Counted from the first letter of the stretch, positions 12,501-22,446 are shown. The stretch: 64,000 bases of DNA from Angiostrongylus vasorum (GCA_018806985.1 JADANN010000402.1:806001-870000), one strand, 5' to 3'. Program-made: numbers and translations. The notes: a model not told the origin generated them from the letters alone.

Positions 12501-15500
12501 GCTAATCAAGCTTTAACTATCCCTCTCCTTCACGGTCGAACTATATTTGGCTGGCAGGATAGCAGCACTGATGCTATAGATCGGTAGGCCATCCGTGAAT
12601 GTATGAGCCAGATATCCATTAAATCACGGTGTTTGATGAATTCGAGCGCACGGCCCGTCTTCTTTGATTGATTGGCACTGGGAGCTCCATCCCATTTTTT
12701 TACTACCTACTGATTGATGACGACGCATTGTTTTTAGTGTAGAAATTCGAAACTTGCCAAAAAAGAAGCTTATTGAATAACAGATTCGCAACTGAACGAC
12801 GGAGGAGATCAATGATGTCTCACGCTTCTACACATCTGGACACGAACCACAGTTTGCGTCATAAGGTATTCAAAGTTACCTATTTTCGTTCCTACCTCCC
12901 CATTAGCTGAAAACTGTTGAAAAAAATAATTTTGACTTTCTAGGCGCATTGTTTAAAAAAACAACTCGTCTTGGGAAAAAAAGGTAGCTAAGCGTTTTCT
13001 ACTGTCATTTCGGTCTCAGACAGAGTGAGAGACGCCTTTTTGGAATAATTGCTCGTATACTTCAAGGTTGGCCAGTATTCTCCATAAATGCTTACACCAG
13101 CACATCCTCTATTCCTCGCTCTACCCAAAGACTGTCGTTCATGATGGTAGTTCCTTTCGAAGATTGTGATTTGCGCTGGAGTCATGGCGTTGCAAATAGA
13201 GGAATTACTGCAGCGAAAACTGCTGTTAGACATGATTCAAAACACTTGAGTTCATCTTGCAGCCTTAGATTGGCGCTTGAAGTTTTAGATGAAGTCAATC
13301 TCCTTGTGGTACATGGAAAGTATGATCAACAATAAATAAATGGAGATTTATTACGAGTATCATATCCGAAATTGGTCAGAAATATCATATCGGCTCGTTC
13401 AACATTTTCGTGTAGGCGCTATGAAAGCTAAAGCTTCGAAAGTCATCAAGGGAAATCTCTCTTTAGGGATCCATCTGCTGATTGCAACTCGCCACTAACG
13501 CTCGAACTTGCAAAACGATGCATAAATGCTATCAAAGAAGATCTTAAAGAGTGACGAGTAGAATTTGTAGTCAAAGCTACAGACGCTGAGGAAAACGTCC
13601 ACAAATCAATGAGACTTCGCCAAAAAATTACAAAACTGAGATGATCACACTGCGACGCCCAGATGGACCAATTCCAGGTTCTAGAAAGGTAATGAAGAAA
13701 ATCATTCACCGTTGCTACTCCGGTCTACTTCATAGCAATGTTCTCCTAACCTCATATGACCTCCCAGCGGTTTACCTCCTCATCGTGGCTGAGAGATGTT
13801 CCTGGGTGTTGGACAGCGATGTACACCGGGGGCATTCGTCTCCCCGGCACGGTCTTCCAAGCTGAGAAGGAGTCCGGCGTTTCCATCAGGAAGCCTAGCT
13901 AAGAGTAAACGGATACCAGGATCTACCACCGTCCTGGTATCAAAGTCGCGTGGTGGCAAATCTCTCTGATCCAGAAGGGCTGCCACTGCCTGTCGTGGTG
14001 ACGACCTGGGGCAGACTTTGCTCAAGTTGTCCTCGGGATTCCAGGGAACGACAATGGCTTAACCAGCAAATCTCCGAAAAATGGTGATTATGCTGGAACC
14101 CGCACAACTAGTGAGGACAGGCCGTTCAAGTATCCAGTATTAGGTAACCTCATATGAAATTACGGAAAATGGATACCCACCGGTTCTCTCTTACGAAATC
14201 CAACATGCTATTTCGTCGGTAAGAAATCGAACAACACCAGGTCCGGACAGAACAGCATCTCAACACCCGAAGAACCTTCCACCAGTCATCATAAACAAAC
14301 TCGCTCGGCTCTACACGCTTCACCTCTTATGGTTACTCCTCAGCGGAAGAGCAAACCATTATTGTTGTTCAACAAAGTTGACTTCTACGATATCATCAAC
14401 TCGCTCAGTCTGCTTGCTGTTTATCGTCAATACACTCTTCACTAGAGTCATCCTAAACAGGATTAACAAAGCACTCGGCAGAGGACAGTCATGCGAGCAA
14501 ATAGGGTTTCGAAAACGATTCAGTGCGATGGATCATATACATACGATGACAAAACTCACTGAAACACCACCAGAGTATAAGATAACCGCTCTGTCTCACT
14601 TTCATCGATTTAGAGAAAGCTTTTGCCTTAGCTTAGATAGAAGCATTTATAGAGGCCAGCAACAAGCAGACCGTCCCCACGTGGTGTATAAAGTTTTTTT
14701 CGTGACCTGTAGAAAATTTTCGAAACCAAGTTATCGCCATCCTATAACCATATTACATCGACGTCCAAGGAAAAGCTCGCGATGCCGTCTCTCCAAAATC
14801 ATTTACTGCCATCGCCCAGACCGTTATGTGACCCCTCAAGTCACTCGACGATCAACGGGACGGCAGGTGATACTATTCATCACATCGGTCGCTGTTTTTT
14901 GACAGGATTGCGAAAAAAGTTTTCAACTGGCTAGGAATCTTTTAGTTTTGAAATAAACTGATTCTAGTTCTTGGCTATGAGTTTGGAGAAAACGGACTGT
15001 GATATGCTCTCTTTCCTGATCAGTGTCTCTATTCATGCAATTGGCGAGACATCAGAAATCAGAGTAAAATTCCGGAATGATTTCTCTCTTACAGGAGTTT
15101 TGGTGATCTGGATCAATAGGCTTAAAAGGGACAGGTCGGAGCAGGACTTTTCTGTCATAATTTCTTTATTAAGAAGCGTTTACACTGTTACTGTATCTTT
15201 AATTCTCAAAGTTGATAATAGAGCACAATATTTTCATCTATCTTTCATTCCTAAGCAACTCATTAGTTATGTTGGAAAAGCTGTACTAACCCATTCGCTG
15301 ATGAAGTGAGACATTTTCGAAACGCCAAAGATGAATAACAGTTTCCGTTTCCGGCCCGATGCAGTCAATTAAGTAGAGAATTTCGTGCATTATGCGGGAT
15401 CCTGAGATGTTTATTGAGGCAGATCCAGTGACTAGTCCGATTCATATTGCTACTTTACACCTGTGTCATATCTTCGCATGCAGAAAAGAGTAGACATAGG

Positions 15501-17139
15501 CAGTGCACCATGAAGGGTCTGTTTAAATACTGACTTCAAAACTATTAAAAAGGCATTATTTCCTATTTTTGAGGAGATGATCGATATCCACGCTTCTTTA
15601 AAAAAAATATTCACTCGGAACCTTAGTTAATATTTATCCAGAAATATGTGTGTCCATGAAGTAGACACACTGAGGGTAGAAGTCTGTAAAACAGTTAACA
15701 TTAGCATTTTGGATTCCCATTCCGAATTATCCAATTATTCCGTATTAACGTTTACACACCTGTTTTATTTCGACATTTAATCTCTAACAACAATATTGCT
15801 GGGTGTTTTTCTGCGGATCACTTCTTCCAACCTATCACATAGCACAACCAATTCATTCTCATCATTTTTCAGAGTTAGTGGTTAGCAACTGGTGATATTA
15901 CAAAGTGATTATGAAGATTCTGAGATGTAGGCAAAACTCGGGGTCCCAGATGGATTTTGAATCCGTGTTTACCCGCACATCATTATCGGTTGCTCATGCG
16001 TAATCCACCACATCTGCCAAGAGCCTGCTTTGTCTTTCTCTCGAGCAGTTTTTTTTACTCTAACGGTACTATCAGCAACCACTCGTCAATGGAAGTGAGG
16101 CACGAATCAGAATTGAACCCAGTTAAGCCAATGCTGCCATCGAAGTCAAAATGCTTCAACTTCTATCTACTGCTTTTTCATTTTTCGTGGCAGGTGAGGA
16201 ACAATGACAGGAGATGCAGAAGAGATACAGGGCGCGTCTATAAAATCGCATAGGAATAACCGACTACGATTTGTTAGCTAAGCAAACTCAAACGTGGCTT
16301 GGATTTCGGTAATTAAATGAGCACAGTATTAAACCTCATTACAACTCGAAAATAACAGCATCGCTAGAGTAAGAAAAACTGGATGCGAGAAAGGAAAAAA
16401 ATGTCTCGGGTGGTGTGGAGGATATCACCGAAATCCCTAGTAAGGGTAATCGCAGTTTCAAAGTCCTCTTGAAGTTCCGAGTTTTGCCCATATATCAGCG
16501 TCCCTTCGGTTGTATATTACATAATACCCTGCCATTAAAAAAAGAAAGGCAGCAAGTAAAGGTAAACATCATGTCACAGTTGTTGCCAATAATCTCTTTT
16601 CTTAATAGTTACCAAAGAAGCCAGAGAATTGCCAGACCAGATGGAAGGGAATGAATCGAAGAGACTGTCATGATTTAAACTTCATACTTTGAAAAATTTT
16701 TTTTCCTGACGAGATCTACGGTCCAAAAAATGGTACGGGTCAAGTCTTTCTGCTTTCAAGCGAAGAACAAGTCGATGATCTGTTTAAAAAGCGGACGCAC
16801 AGCAAAGAAATCCTGAGCGCTGCAATTTCCTGTGCGCGTTTGGACCTCATAAAAACGTCATTACGTAGGACTAAGATAAAATCCACTCGTTACACAACTG
16901 CCTCCCCTTCGGTTTTATCATTTTTTGTATTTGTTACTACATAAAAATTGTTAATTTAGGTAACAGCACCGATGAGATTGTTGCACTCACTGTCCTATCG
17001 AAGCAGTCCAGCTTGTTCGTATGACAGAGTTACTCGTCCGCCATCTGTGGTTCAGATATCTCCAAAATCTTCAAATTCGACAAAAAACAAGTACAGTTCA
17101 CACTATGTTATTTTTCGTCCTACACAATATCCATTATGA
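3248..17139 (+). CDS. Class A (rhodopsin-like) GPCR, multi-exon, 5' part missing
   Basis: Exons in consistent phase: 3248-3503, 4232-4312, 8154-8340, 9540-9768, 10459-10566, 11049-11139 and probably 16960-17139. The joined fragment is about 376 residues. Visible features: TM2 (about 13-35), the conserved Cys before TM3 (49), TM3 ending in ERY (73-75, the DRY motif), TM4 (92-111), an extracellular-loop-2 Cys (125), TM5 (137-161), a basic third loop, TM6 with CWLP (218-221) and TM7 with NWIFY in the NPxxY position (271-275). TM1 and the start codon must lie in an exon I could not find to the left. It would be a plasma-membrane receptor; the ligand cannot be read, though the ERYVAVRKPF motif is typical of nematode peptide/amine receptor groups. 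The introns are swollen by SINEs. If the sixth exon is read through instead of spliced, it stops at 11166. No AATAAA follows that stop closely, whereas one lies 58 bases after 17139. Confidence 0.82.
4232..4312 (+). CDS. GPCR exon: TM4
   Basis: Exactly 27 codons between acceptor TTTATTTAG and donor CAG|GTTTAT, phase 0 on both sides. It encodes VRKRF then a hydrophobic stretch (AALLLFAAFVMAIFAQ), which continues the previous exon's KPFCNQ as expected for the TM3-TM4 loop. Confidence 0.85.
4612..4995 (+). mobile_element. SINE-C copy in a GPCR intron
   Basis: Full-length-looking SINE-C: head ACCGCCTCATCGTGGCTAG, middle with GACCAGGCTGACCTCGG, 3' end GGACGGGTCGTCCAAGTGCC with short CAAGTG-like tail repeats. 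See 13760-14144 for the copy that defines the element ends. Confidence 0.75.
5461..5780 (+). mobile_element. SINE-A copy with target-site duplication
   Basis: The element itself is about 5478-5763. It begins GGCTCGTGTGGCGCAGTGG (A-box-like), has GTAATCGATTCC (B-box-like) about 40 bases on, and ends in a T-rich CTTTATCCTTTTTTATTC. The flanks TTATTGGACATCTAGAG (5461-5477) and TTATTGGACTTCTAAAG (5764-5780) match at 15 of 17 bases, so this is a retroposed tRNA-like SINE. Confidence 0.8.
5781..7002. other. Intron sequence, no recognisable feature
   Basis: AT-rich sequence inside the GPCR intron 4313-8153. No exon candidate, repeat or RNA gene that I can name. Confidence 0.45.
7003..7253. mobile_element. 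SINE-B inverted insertion with target-site duplication
   Basis: 7014 to about 7158 is SINE-B in minus orientation; the following bases to about 7241 are the SINE-B 3' tail in plus orientation (CATCGTTGTGGTTGTATTTCG, ATAATACCCTGCCGTG). Flanks ATATGACTGCA (7003-7013) and ATATGACTAGCA (7242-7253) form a near-perfect target-site duplication, so the inverted arrangement arose at or before insertion. The two parts are complementary segments, as expected from twin priming. Confidence 0.6.
7254..8153. other. Intron sequence, no recognisable feature
   Basis: Remainder of the GPCR intron before the TM5 exon. An open stretch near 7853-8006 follows an acceptor-like CTGCAG, but it breaks the phase between the flanking exons and shows no family feature, so it was not taken as an exon. 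Confidence 0.45.
8154..8340 (+). CDS. GPCR exon: extracellular loop 2 and TM5
   Basis: Acceptor TTTTTCTGGCAG, donor GAG|GTAAGC. 62 codons plus one base. It encodes a loop with one Cys (LNCVRT), TM5 (LGAYITAVAFFTNLATISV) and a basic cytoplasmic stretch (HVRHRFVKRKAR). The phase-1 end joins the next exon to give Ala. Confidence 0.87.
8391..8672 (+). mobile_element. SINE-A copy
   Basis: Starts 50 bases after the TM5 exon with GGAGCGGGTGGTGCAGTGGT (A-box-like) and AGAATCGATTGCC (B-box-like). The body matches the other SINE-A copies (CTCTGGGGTCGGCATATTG, CAGATATGCAATCAATCACC) and it ends in a T-rich CTTATCCCTTGTTTTTTATTG. Confidence 0.75.
8956..8994 (-). ncRNA. Hammerhead-like ribozyme motif (decayed)
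   Basis: On the minus strand: AGCT, CTAAAGA (core G replaced by A), spacer, GAAAC, GTC, AGCC. Only one core position departs from CTGANGA. Confidence 0.4.
9339..9376 (+). ncRNA. Hammerhead-like ribozyme motif (decayed)
   Basis: GGCT, CTAAAGA, a GC-rich hairpin spacer, GAAAC, GTT, AGCC. GGCT and AGCC are complementary. It shares the CTAAAGA change with its partner at 8956, so both ends come from one element. Confidence 0.4.
9540..9768 (+). CDS. GPCR exon: third cytoplasmic loop and TM6
   Basis: Acceptor TTTTTAAG, donor TTTTAG|GTAAAC. The start is fixed by phase: the previous exon's last base plus CC makes Ala. It encodes a basic loop (RRRTDD), then REMTNAILRVFVFHVVCWLP, the TM6 signature with CWLP, and the third extracellular loop. 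Confidence 0.87.
10459..10566 (+). CDS. GPCR exon: TM7
   Basis: Acceptor AGTTTTAG, donor ACG|GTAAGT. Phase 2 on both sides. It encodes FLANWLTYASAAGNWIFYAA, then LNRELRNLIR, i.e. TM7 with NWIFY at the NPxxY position and the start of helix 8. Confidence 0.87.
11049..11139 (+). CDS. GPCR exon: start of cytoplasmic tail
   Basis: Acceptor TTTTTATTCAG. 30 codons after a completing base (NIYEVDNARKLNPPTSS...). A donor CCCG|GTGAAT after 11139 gives a phase-0 end that fits the exon at 16960. Unspliced, the frame ends at the TAG 11164-11166. Confidence 0.75.
11195..11412 (+). mobile_element. SINE-B, best plus-strand copy
   Basis: Order of parts: a 5' segment (GGTTGATTGCTGATGGC), AGCTAAGAGAAAGG, box-A-like AATGGTGTGATAGTAAGCACG, box-B-like GGGTTCGGTCCCC, GCAGACACCTGCAGTCCGAG, then the tail ATCAGCATCATTGTAAG and ATAATGCCCTGCCGTGG. 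The spacing of the boxes and the intact B-box point to a tRNA-derived SINE. Confidence 0.75.
11413..12436. other. No recognisable feature
   Basis: AT-rich. It lies in the proposed last GPCR intron. No convincing exon or repeat. Confidence 0.45.
12437..12700 (+). mobile_element. SINE-A copy, diverged
   Basis: Keeps CAATACACGCGCAGTCCTTG, a B-box-like TTGGTTCGATCTGG, GGCAGGATAGCAGCACTGATG and CCAGATATCCATTAAATCAC in SINE-A order, with many substitutions. Confidence 0.6.
12701..13429. other. No recognisable feature
   Basis: Open frames on both strands overlap here without splice or family support. An RTE 5' part would be expected just left of 13430, but I cannot recognise endonuclease sequence. 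Confidence 0.4.
13430..14900 (+). pseudogene. RTE-type LINE fragment (second kind), interrupted
   Basis: 13440-13745 translates, with stops and shifts, to the RTE linker upstream of the reverse transcriptase (ELAKRCINAIKEDLKE, ENVHKSMRLRQKITK). After an inserted SINE-C, 14146-14660 gives the start of the reverse transcriptase: the APGPD-like region (RPGQNS in a shifted frame), CLLFIVNTLFTRVILNRI, then EQIGFRKRFSAMDHIHTMTK and a decayed FIDFEKAF (FHRFRESF). No FADD catalytic motif is seen, so the element is truncated. It is a dead copy of the same kind as 27340-28690. Confidence 0.8.
13747..14157 (+). mobile_element. SINE-C inserted in the RTE, 13-bp target-site duplication
   Basis: The element is 13760-14144. 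It is flanked by identical 13-bp copies of TAACCTCATATGA (13747-13759 and 14145-14157), which prove transposition and define its ends: head CTCCCAGCGGTTTACC..., 3' end GGCCGTTCAAGTATCCAGTA. Length is about 385 bases. The 3' 50 bases (GCACAACTAGTGAGGACAGG and on) resemble the 3' end of the RTE at 19036 and 50027, so that LINE probably mobilised it. No convincing tRNA box pair in the head. Confidence 0.88.
14901..15899. other. No recognisable feature
   Basis: Contains a 112-codon open frame (14971-15309) with no recognisable domain and no clear flanking splice pattern; I do not call it a gene. Confidence 0.4.
15900..16200 (-). mobile_element. SINE-B variant copy
   Basis: Minus strand. Tail-derived CTGAGATGTAGGCAAAACTC, B-box-like GGATTCAAAATCC, A-box-like GGTGGATTACGCATGAGC, then the 5' part up to GAACCCAGTTAAGCC. 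It resembles the fragment at 38-150 more than the main SINE-B group, so it may be a subfamily. Confidence 0.55.
16490..16560 (+). mobile_element. SINE-B 3' tail fragment
   Basis: ATATCAGCGTCCCTTCGG followed by TTGTATATTACATAATACCC and TGCC match the end of SINE-B. The upstream parts are missing. Confidence 0.5.
16960..17139 (+). CDS. Probable last GPCR exon (C-terminal tail)
   Basis: Acceptor TTGTTAATTTAG; 59 codons then TGA at 17137-17139. It reads VTAPMRLLHSLSYRSSPACS... and is rich in Ser, Arg and Pro, as in receptor cytoplasmic tails. It begins in phase 0, as needed after the donor at 11140. Its GC content exceeds the flanks. The link across a 5.8-kb intron is inference; it could be the end of another gene. 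Confidence 0.5.
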   Translation, partial: VTAPMRLLHSLSYRSSPACSYDRVTRPPSVVQISPKSSNSTKNKYSSHYVIFRPTQYPL

Positions 17140-17196
17140 GCTCACCGAAATTGGTTAACAACTTCCAGATTCTCGTGTTGTTTAAAAATTCCTGGA

Positions 17197-17202
17197 AATA
17201 AA
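17197..17202 (+). terminator. AATAAA polyadenylation signal
   Basis: AATAAA 58 bases after the TGA at 17137. It supports 16960-17139 as a true last exon. Confidence 0.5.
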
Positions 17203-17204
17203 CA

Positions 17205-18226
17205 AAAATGATCTGTCAGAACACCTCAAATCTCTTACTAACTGAACTGAAAGTTAAAAACTTCAAATGGAACAAATGCATCAGGTAAAATCATCAATGG
17301 CCAGGGTAAAGAAAACTGGGAATGAAGTCTTTTACTGGAGTGAGAACAATTATTCAATAGTCTACCAATTTCTAACCCATAACTCTCTGTTCCGGTGTAA
17401 ATCTCGTTCAATTACATACCTTCCACCGTAAGCACCACATTTGACCTGGTAAATACTAATCTCTTTTTAATAATCTTTCAGAAACCTTCTTCATGATGCA
17501 AATGGTAGAAGTTCAACCTGACTTCGGATCGTAGTATGGTCCGCTGATCCCGAAACTCCGACGTATTTTGGCAGATGTTTTTTTTTCTTTGTCGTCGTTC
17601 AGTTCATCTACTTTTCTATCCAATTTGAGTTATCCTGTAATTTTTTTTCGTCCTACCATCTTATTAAGGCTATGAGAAGTTCGTAGTCATTTGGTCTCCT
17701 ATTCATCTCTTTTACATATCGACAATGCTCGGGTATAGTTGATAATGGGTCTCTTTGCTCCAGGACATCATTTGTTTAGCTCGTTTTTCAGTCCTCACGG
17801 CTTTATCTCACCTTATTCACTTTAACTGTAACGAATGTGTTGTTATCCAATAAACAGTTTTTAGACTATTTCAACTGAACATTTAATAAGCGAACCACTG
17901 TGTGAAGCAGTGTTTTGAAGTCTGTTCTTTCCTATAAGAGAGTCCGATCAACCCACGCATTGGCCAATAATTCGTTGCTTTATACATAAGGACACGAGTG
18001 ATTGTTATTTTATTCTTTCTTTAGAAAAAGCGCTGATGTTCCGGCGGGTTTTTCTGTGAATGAACCAAGTAACAACCTTGTGTGTACTTGTAAAGAAAAT
18101 TAACGAATAAGGTTTAATTTTCGCGATTTTCCAGTCTCCCTACTTCCGCAATCATTTCTTTATATCCTTTAAAGCAGTTGGATACCTACTGCACAACTAC
18201 TTTATGGCTTAATCGTTTCCATTTCA
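17205..18226. other. No recognisable feature
   Basis: T-rich sequence on the + strand with short poly-T runs. No gene or repeat identified. Confidence 0.45.
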
Positions 18227-18510
18227 GAGGCGCGTGTGGCACAGTGGTAGGAGGCGCCCTGCAACACATATGTGGGAACGTTTCTCGTGCCCGTGGCTCA
18301 CCAGGCCTTCCATCCCCCCCTGGGGTCGGCAAATTGGTATCAGACTTGTCTGGGAGGATAGCATCACTGGCTCGATACATCGGTGAGCCACCGTAAGTCA
18401 TTGTAAAGGCCAGATATGCATTCAATCACCTCCAACGATGTTTAATGAAGTCGATGGCATAGTGCACCCTCAGAGATTGATTAACGCTTAGAGCCTCATC
18501 CTTTCGTCCT
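18227..18510 (+). mobile_element. SINE-A copy
   Basis: AGGCGCGTGTGGCACAGTGG head, CCCTGGGGTCGGCAAATTGG, GGCCAGATATGCATTCAATC, and T-rich end CATCCTTTCGTCCTTTT. Flanks CGTTTCCATTTCAG and CGCTTCCATGTAAAG look like a diverged target-site duplication. Open frames on both strands here are repeat-derived. Confidence 0.78.
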
Positions 18511-19035
18511 TTTACACGCTTCCATGTAAAGGTGTGATAGGATAGACAACAGCAATGTGAAAAATAAAGGATAGTTAGAAAATAATTGGAGAAAGATGAA
18601 ATGGGGAAAGCTGATTAGATTGGGACTTAAAACGGAGAGAACATACTATTTTTTGAGAACGAAAAAAACAGTTGGCTTAGCCTCAGCCGTAGACACACGT
18701 GAAGGTTGGAGGACCATAAGGGATGCTGGATACGAGGAAACGAAATGAATGTGAAAATGCTGGGTTCCGCACAGTAGATGTGACAAAAAAAATGAAAGTA
18801 TAACAAAAATTTTCGTCAAAAAACCTTTCCGTGAAAGATCTCTGAAAGGTTTTGCTTGAGCACCAAGAACCTAATAAATGAAGAGCCTTCATGTTTATGA
18901 CCATACTCTACCTCTTTCCCTACTTAAACTCAAGTATTCAATTTGAGAGTGAAGTATTCCCCCATACCGTTTGTGTTACTTGCTCATGGTATCGCTTTTT
19001 TGAAGCATCGGCAACATAAGCGGCGAGTGTTTGTG
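18511..19035. other. No recognisable feature
   Basis: AT-rich, no exon or repeat that I can name. Confidence 0.4.
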
Positions 19036-22000
19036 ACGCTATTTATCATACTTGGATACTTGGACGGACCGTCTTCGCGGATATTGAGCGGTCTTCGGAT
19101 CATTTGCCATTCGTTTCTTTACCTCACAATCGTCGTCCACAGCGGTTGTTTTATTCGAAGATGGTGGCACGTGCGAGTCTCATAGGGTGATCTGTCAATA
19201 GAAAAAACTGACCTGCGAGTACAGATGACAAATTTTGTTTACCAACACGTTCGCCCAACGTGTAGGTGGTCGTCCTGGGGGAAGTTTGCATTCTCTTGGA
19301 GTCCACTCTACTGTTCTTTTCGTCCATCTGTCGTCCATTCTTCTCATTATGTGACCGGCCCATCTATGCTTCGCTATCGATGTATATTCTCCTGGATCTC
19401 GAAGATGTGACAGATTTCGAAGATCAGAGCTTCGCATTCTGGCAACGCTCAAGAGCTCTGTGAGTAGTGCGAAGCATTCTTGACGTAGATGAAGTATCAA
19501 CCCACGTCTTTGCGGCATAAGAGAGCGCTGGAAGGACCGTAGAATCGAAGAGATAAGCGCGGATTTTCGGGTCCTTCAGTTGGTCGGTGGCTTCTTTGAG
19601 AAGTCCAAATGCTGCCCATGATGCTCTTTTTTCTTCCGTTTAGTTCCTCATTCATGTCGTTTTCCATGTTCATTTATTGCCCAAGGTACACGTGCGAGGC
19701 GGTCTCTGCAATAAGAGAGCCATTCAGTTCAATTTTTTTCGCCTTCGCACCATGGCTTTTTTCATGAACCACGTGTTTTTTTTTGATTAATGCGTAGTCC
19801 GATCTTTTTTTCCGCTTCGTTGAGCCCGTTAATCGTCGTCCCTGCTTCGCTTGTAATTTTGAGAAGATGACGATTTTAGGTTTCACAGGAATATTCCATC
19901 AAAGACCATACCGTTCTCATCCTAATCAGCGTGACTTATTATCAGCTGCATTGCGACATCAAACAGCTTTGGTGATATCGTTTCTTCTGTTGAACCCCTT
20001 TTTCTGTAGATATGCTTGATAGGTCGATGAAAAAGCTGTATTTTCGTAGTGCAGTTCCTATAACAGTCAAACAGAGTTCTTATGTAGGACGGGTCCACTC
20101 CTTCGTCGACGAGCGCTGTTAAGATTGCATTCGCTTCGGCGCTATCAAACGCTTTTTTCGTAGCCTGCAAAGGCTATGATTAGGGGCAGATAGTATTTCC
20201 GACAGACTGCAGTAACACCGGACACAGCTTGGATGTGGTCCACACAGCAAAATCGTTGTCGAAATCCTGTTTGTTACACTCGTTGTGCCTCATCCAATGC
20301 TTTTGGTATGAGCAAAAAGATAACTTTGTGAACAGCTTGTAGAGGATCCTTAACAAGCAATTTGGACGGTAGTTAGGAAATCCTTTCGGTCACCTTTCTT
20401 GGGCAGGATTATCATGGGTGATGTCCTCCACTGCTCTGGGACTTTTTTCCTTTTGAAGGTGGGCCCTCATATGGTTTGCCAGAAGTACATTAAATTGTGG
20501 CTTCCAGCCCTAAGGAAATCGGTGGTGACATTGTCTGGTCCTGGAGCTGTGCCTCTTTTCATGATTTCTATCGCATCTCGAACCTCCGACAGAAGAATTC
20601 CAGGTGGTTTTTCTCCACAGGGGATATTAGGGTCCGGGACAGGGATTGTGGAACGGAAAAGGTTGGTGTAGAACGTCTCCGCTACTAATTCCATATCATA
20701 ATGGGAACTTTTGACGATCCCATCTTCGTTCACCAGAGCTGACAGCGGAACATTATAATCACACAAGTCCCGACGGCATTTTTTTCAGACTGCTTCTTTT
20801 TTTCTGCTGCTTCAAGTAGTTTCTTGTGTCTGTACTCATGTAGGTCTTCCTGCAAAGCTCTTCTGTAGCTGGCATTTATTACTAGACGTGTTCGACGTGT
20901 TGCAGTAGTATCAGGCTTCAGTTTCCTTCTCTTCTCGAGCAGTTTCTTAATGTAAATAGAGATGCCATCCGAAGTTCTTTTCTAAGGAGTTGCGGTGGAT
21001 TCGCCATAACTTTTCAGTAATTCGACGAGGAGCCTAAAGACTTCGGTCGGGTCTTGTCTAATCTATCAGTCACGCTTGGAAAGGATTTGGCTCAGAATGT
21101 TTTCTTCATATATAGCTAGACTTTTCCTTCGTCATCGATGACATGAATTCTTTTACAGCTTGCAGCTGAATCGAATCTTGGCGCGAAGGCGATGATCGGA
21201 ACCAGCATAGAATGACGGGACTACCGGGGTGTCAGGTAGGCATAAACTACAGTTTGTCAGAACATGGTCGGTCTCCGCGTGAATTGTGCCGTTTGGAGAC
21301 TCCTATGCCCAGCAGCGGCTTTCTTTCATCTGGAAAAACTAGTTTCCATGGAAGAGACGTGCTGCGGATAAAAGTCCTGCAAGACGGTTTTCATTCCCAA
21401 ATCTTTCCTCTAATTCAAAATTTCCAATCCTGTATTCGCTCTCGTTGGCCTTTCCTATTCCGGCGTTGAAGACTCCGACAACATATTTATGGTATGCTTT
21501 ATCATTGCGGATGACTTCCTCCAACTGATAGTAGAACGCATTTAATTCGTACTGATCAGCTGCGTCGGTCGGTGAGTAGCAGTTGATGATAGTGATCTTC
21601 TTATAATGCGACAGTTGAGGACGGAGGACGGCTATGCGAGAGGAAAAGATCTCGTATGAGTCGACGAGATGGACAATGGACGGGTGGACGACAAAGCCTC
21701 TGCCGCCGAAATTTCGTGACGGGACGTTTTCTCCACGGATCACAAGGGTCCCGTTGTTTAGTTGGCGTATGTCGGTCTTCTTGATTTTTTGTTTCTTGTA
21801 ATGCGATCAAATGAAATTTAATGCGATCTGCGGCTACAAAAAGCGCGTGAAGATCGGCGTCTATGGGGAGTGTTCTGGAATTTTACCCGCAGAGAAGGAA
21901 ACAATCTACATGGCATATCGTGCGTATGTTCGTCAGATTTGATTCTAGTGACGACCTGCGTAACCCTATATTTTGTGGCCTCCCAATGGTCGTCTCACTG

Positions 22001-22290
22001 CCTGGCGTCATAGACGGGACCACCCAGTGTGCGTGGTGTAGAGGCAGGCCTATTGCTGGTTGAGCAAATTGATCCTCTCTGGAGTCCTTACTTAGCCATA
22101 CAACGGCGCATCGAGGTCTTCGCCACAATGTGAATCCGAGAGAAGTATCTTTTCGGGAACGAATCCTTCTCTCGCTCTTCTTAATACTTTATCTGGAGAC
22201 GGTGTTGAAACCGTAATCAGGAACAGAAGTGGGAACAAAAAGAACAACTGGTCGGTTAAGGACGTAGAAGCCGAAATCCGCTATTTATTA
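19036..22290 (-). pseudogene. RTE-type LINE (first kind), nearly full length, decayed
   Basis: Read on the minus strand: 5' region about 22290-22130; apurinic-type endonuclease (EEP) domain about 22130-21330 ([52 protein letters not shown] in place of GDFNA); linker; reverse transcriptase about 20770-19860 (GTAPGPDNVTTDFLRAGSHN, AFDSAEANAILTALVDEG, TISPKLFDVAMQ); C-terminal region to 19195 (RAHLFDST-type part frameshifted, SDLRNLSHLRDPGEYTS, KHRWAGHIMRRMDDRW, GRPPTRW). The FADD motif region is damaged. The 3' end has CAAGTATC-type repeats. Stops and shifts throughout make it non-functional. It is the partner LINE proposed for SINE-C. Confidence 0.87.
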
Positions 22291-22446
22291 CTTGAGGTCT
22301 ACGACTTCATCCATGATTTGTAAGAATTTTCAAATCTACGGTCCTGCACCTCCTCTCATTAAACATAGAATAATTTCCCAAGACGATAACATAAAGAAAA
22401 AATAAGGTAACTCAAAAACAGACTGATCGTGCCACTTGTAACAGGA

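Noticed and set aside
14971..15309. 112-codon open frame on +
   Set aside because: No domain, signal peptide or splice context recognised; follows a dead RTE fragment.
18178..18425. Open frames on both strands
   Set aside because: They lie in SINE-A; the same frames recur in other SINE-A copies with stops.
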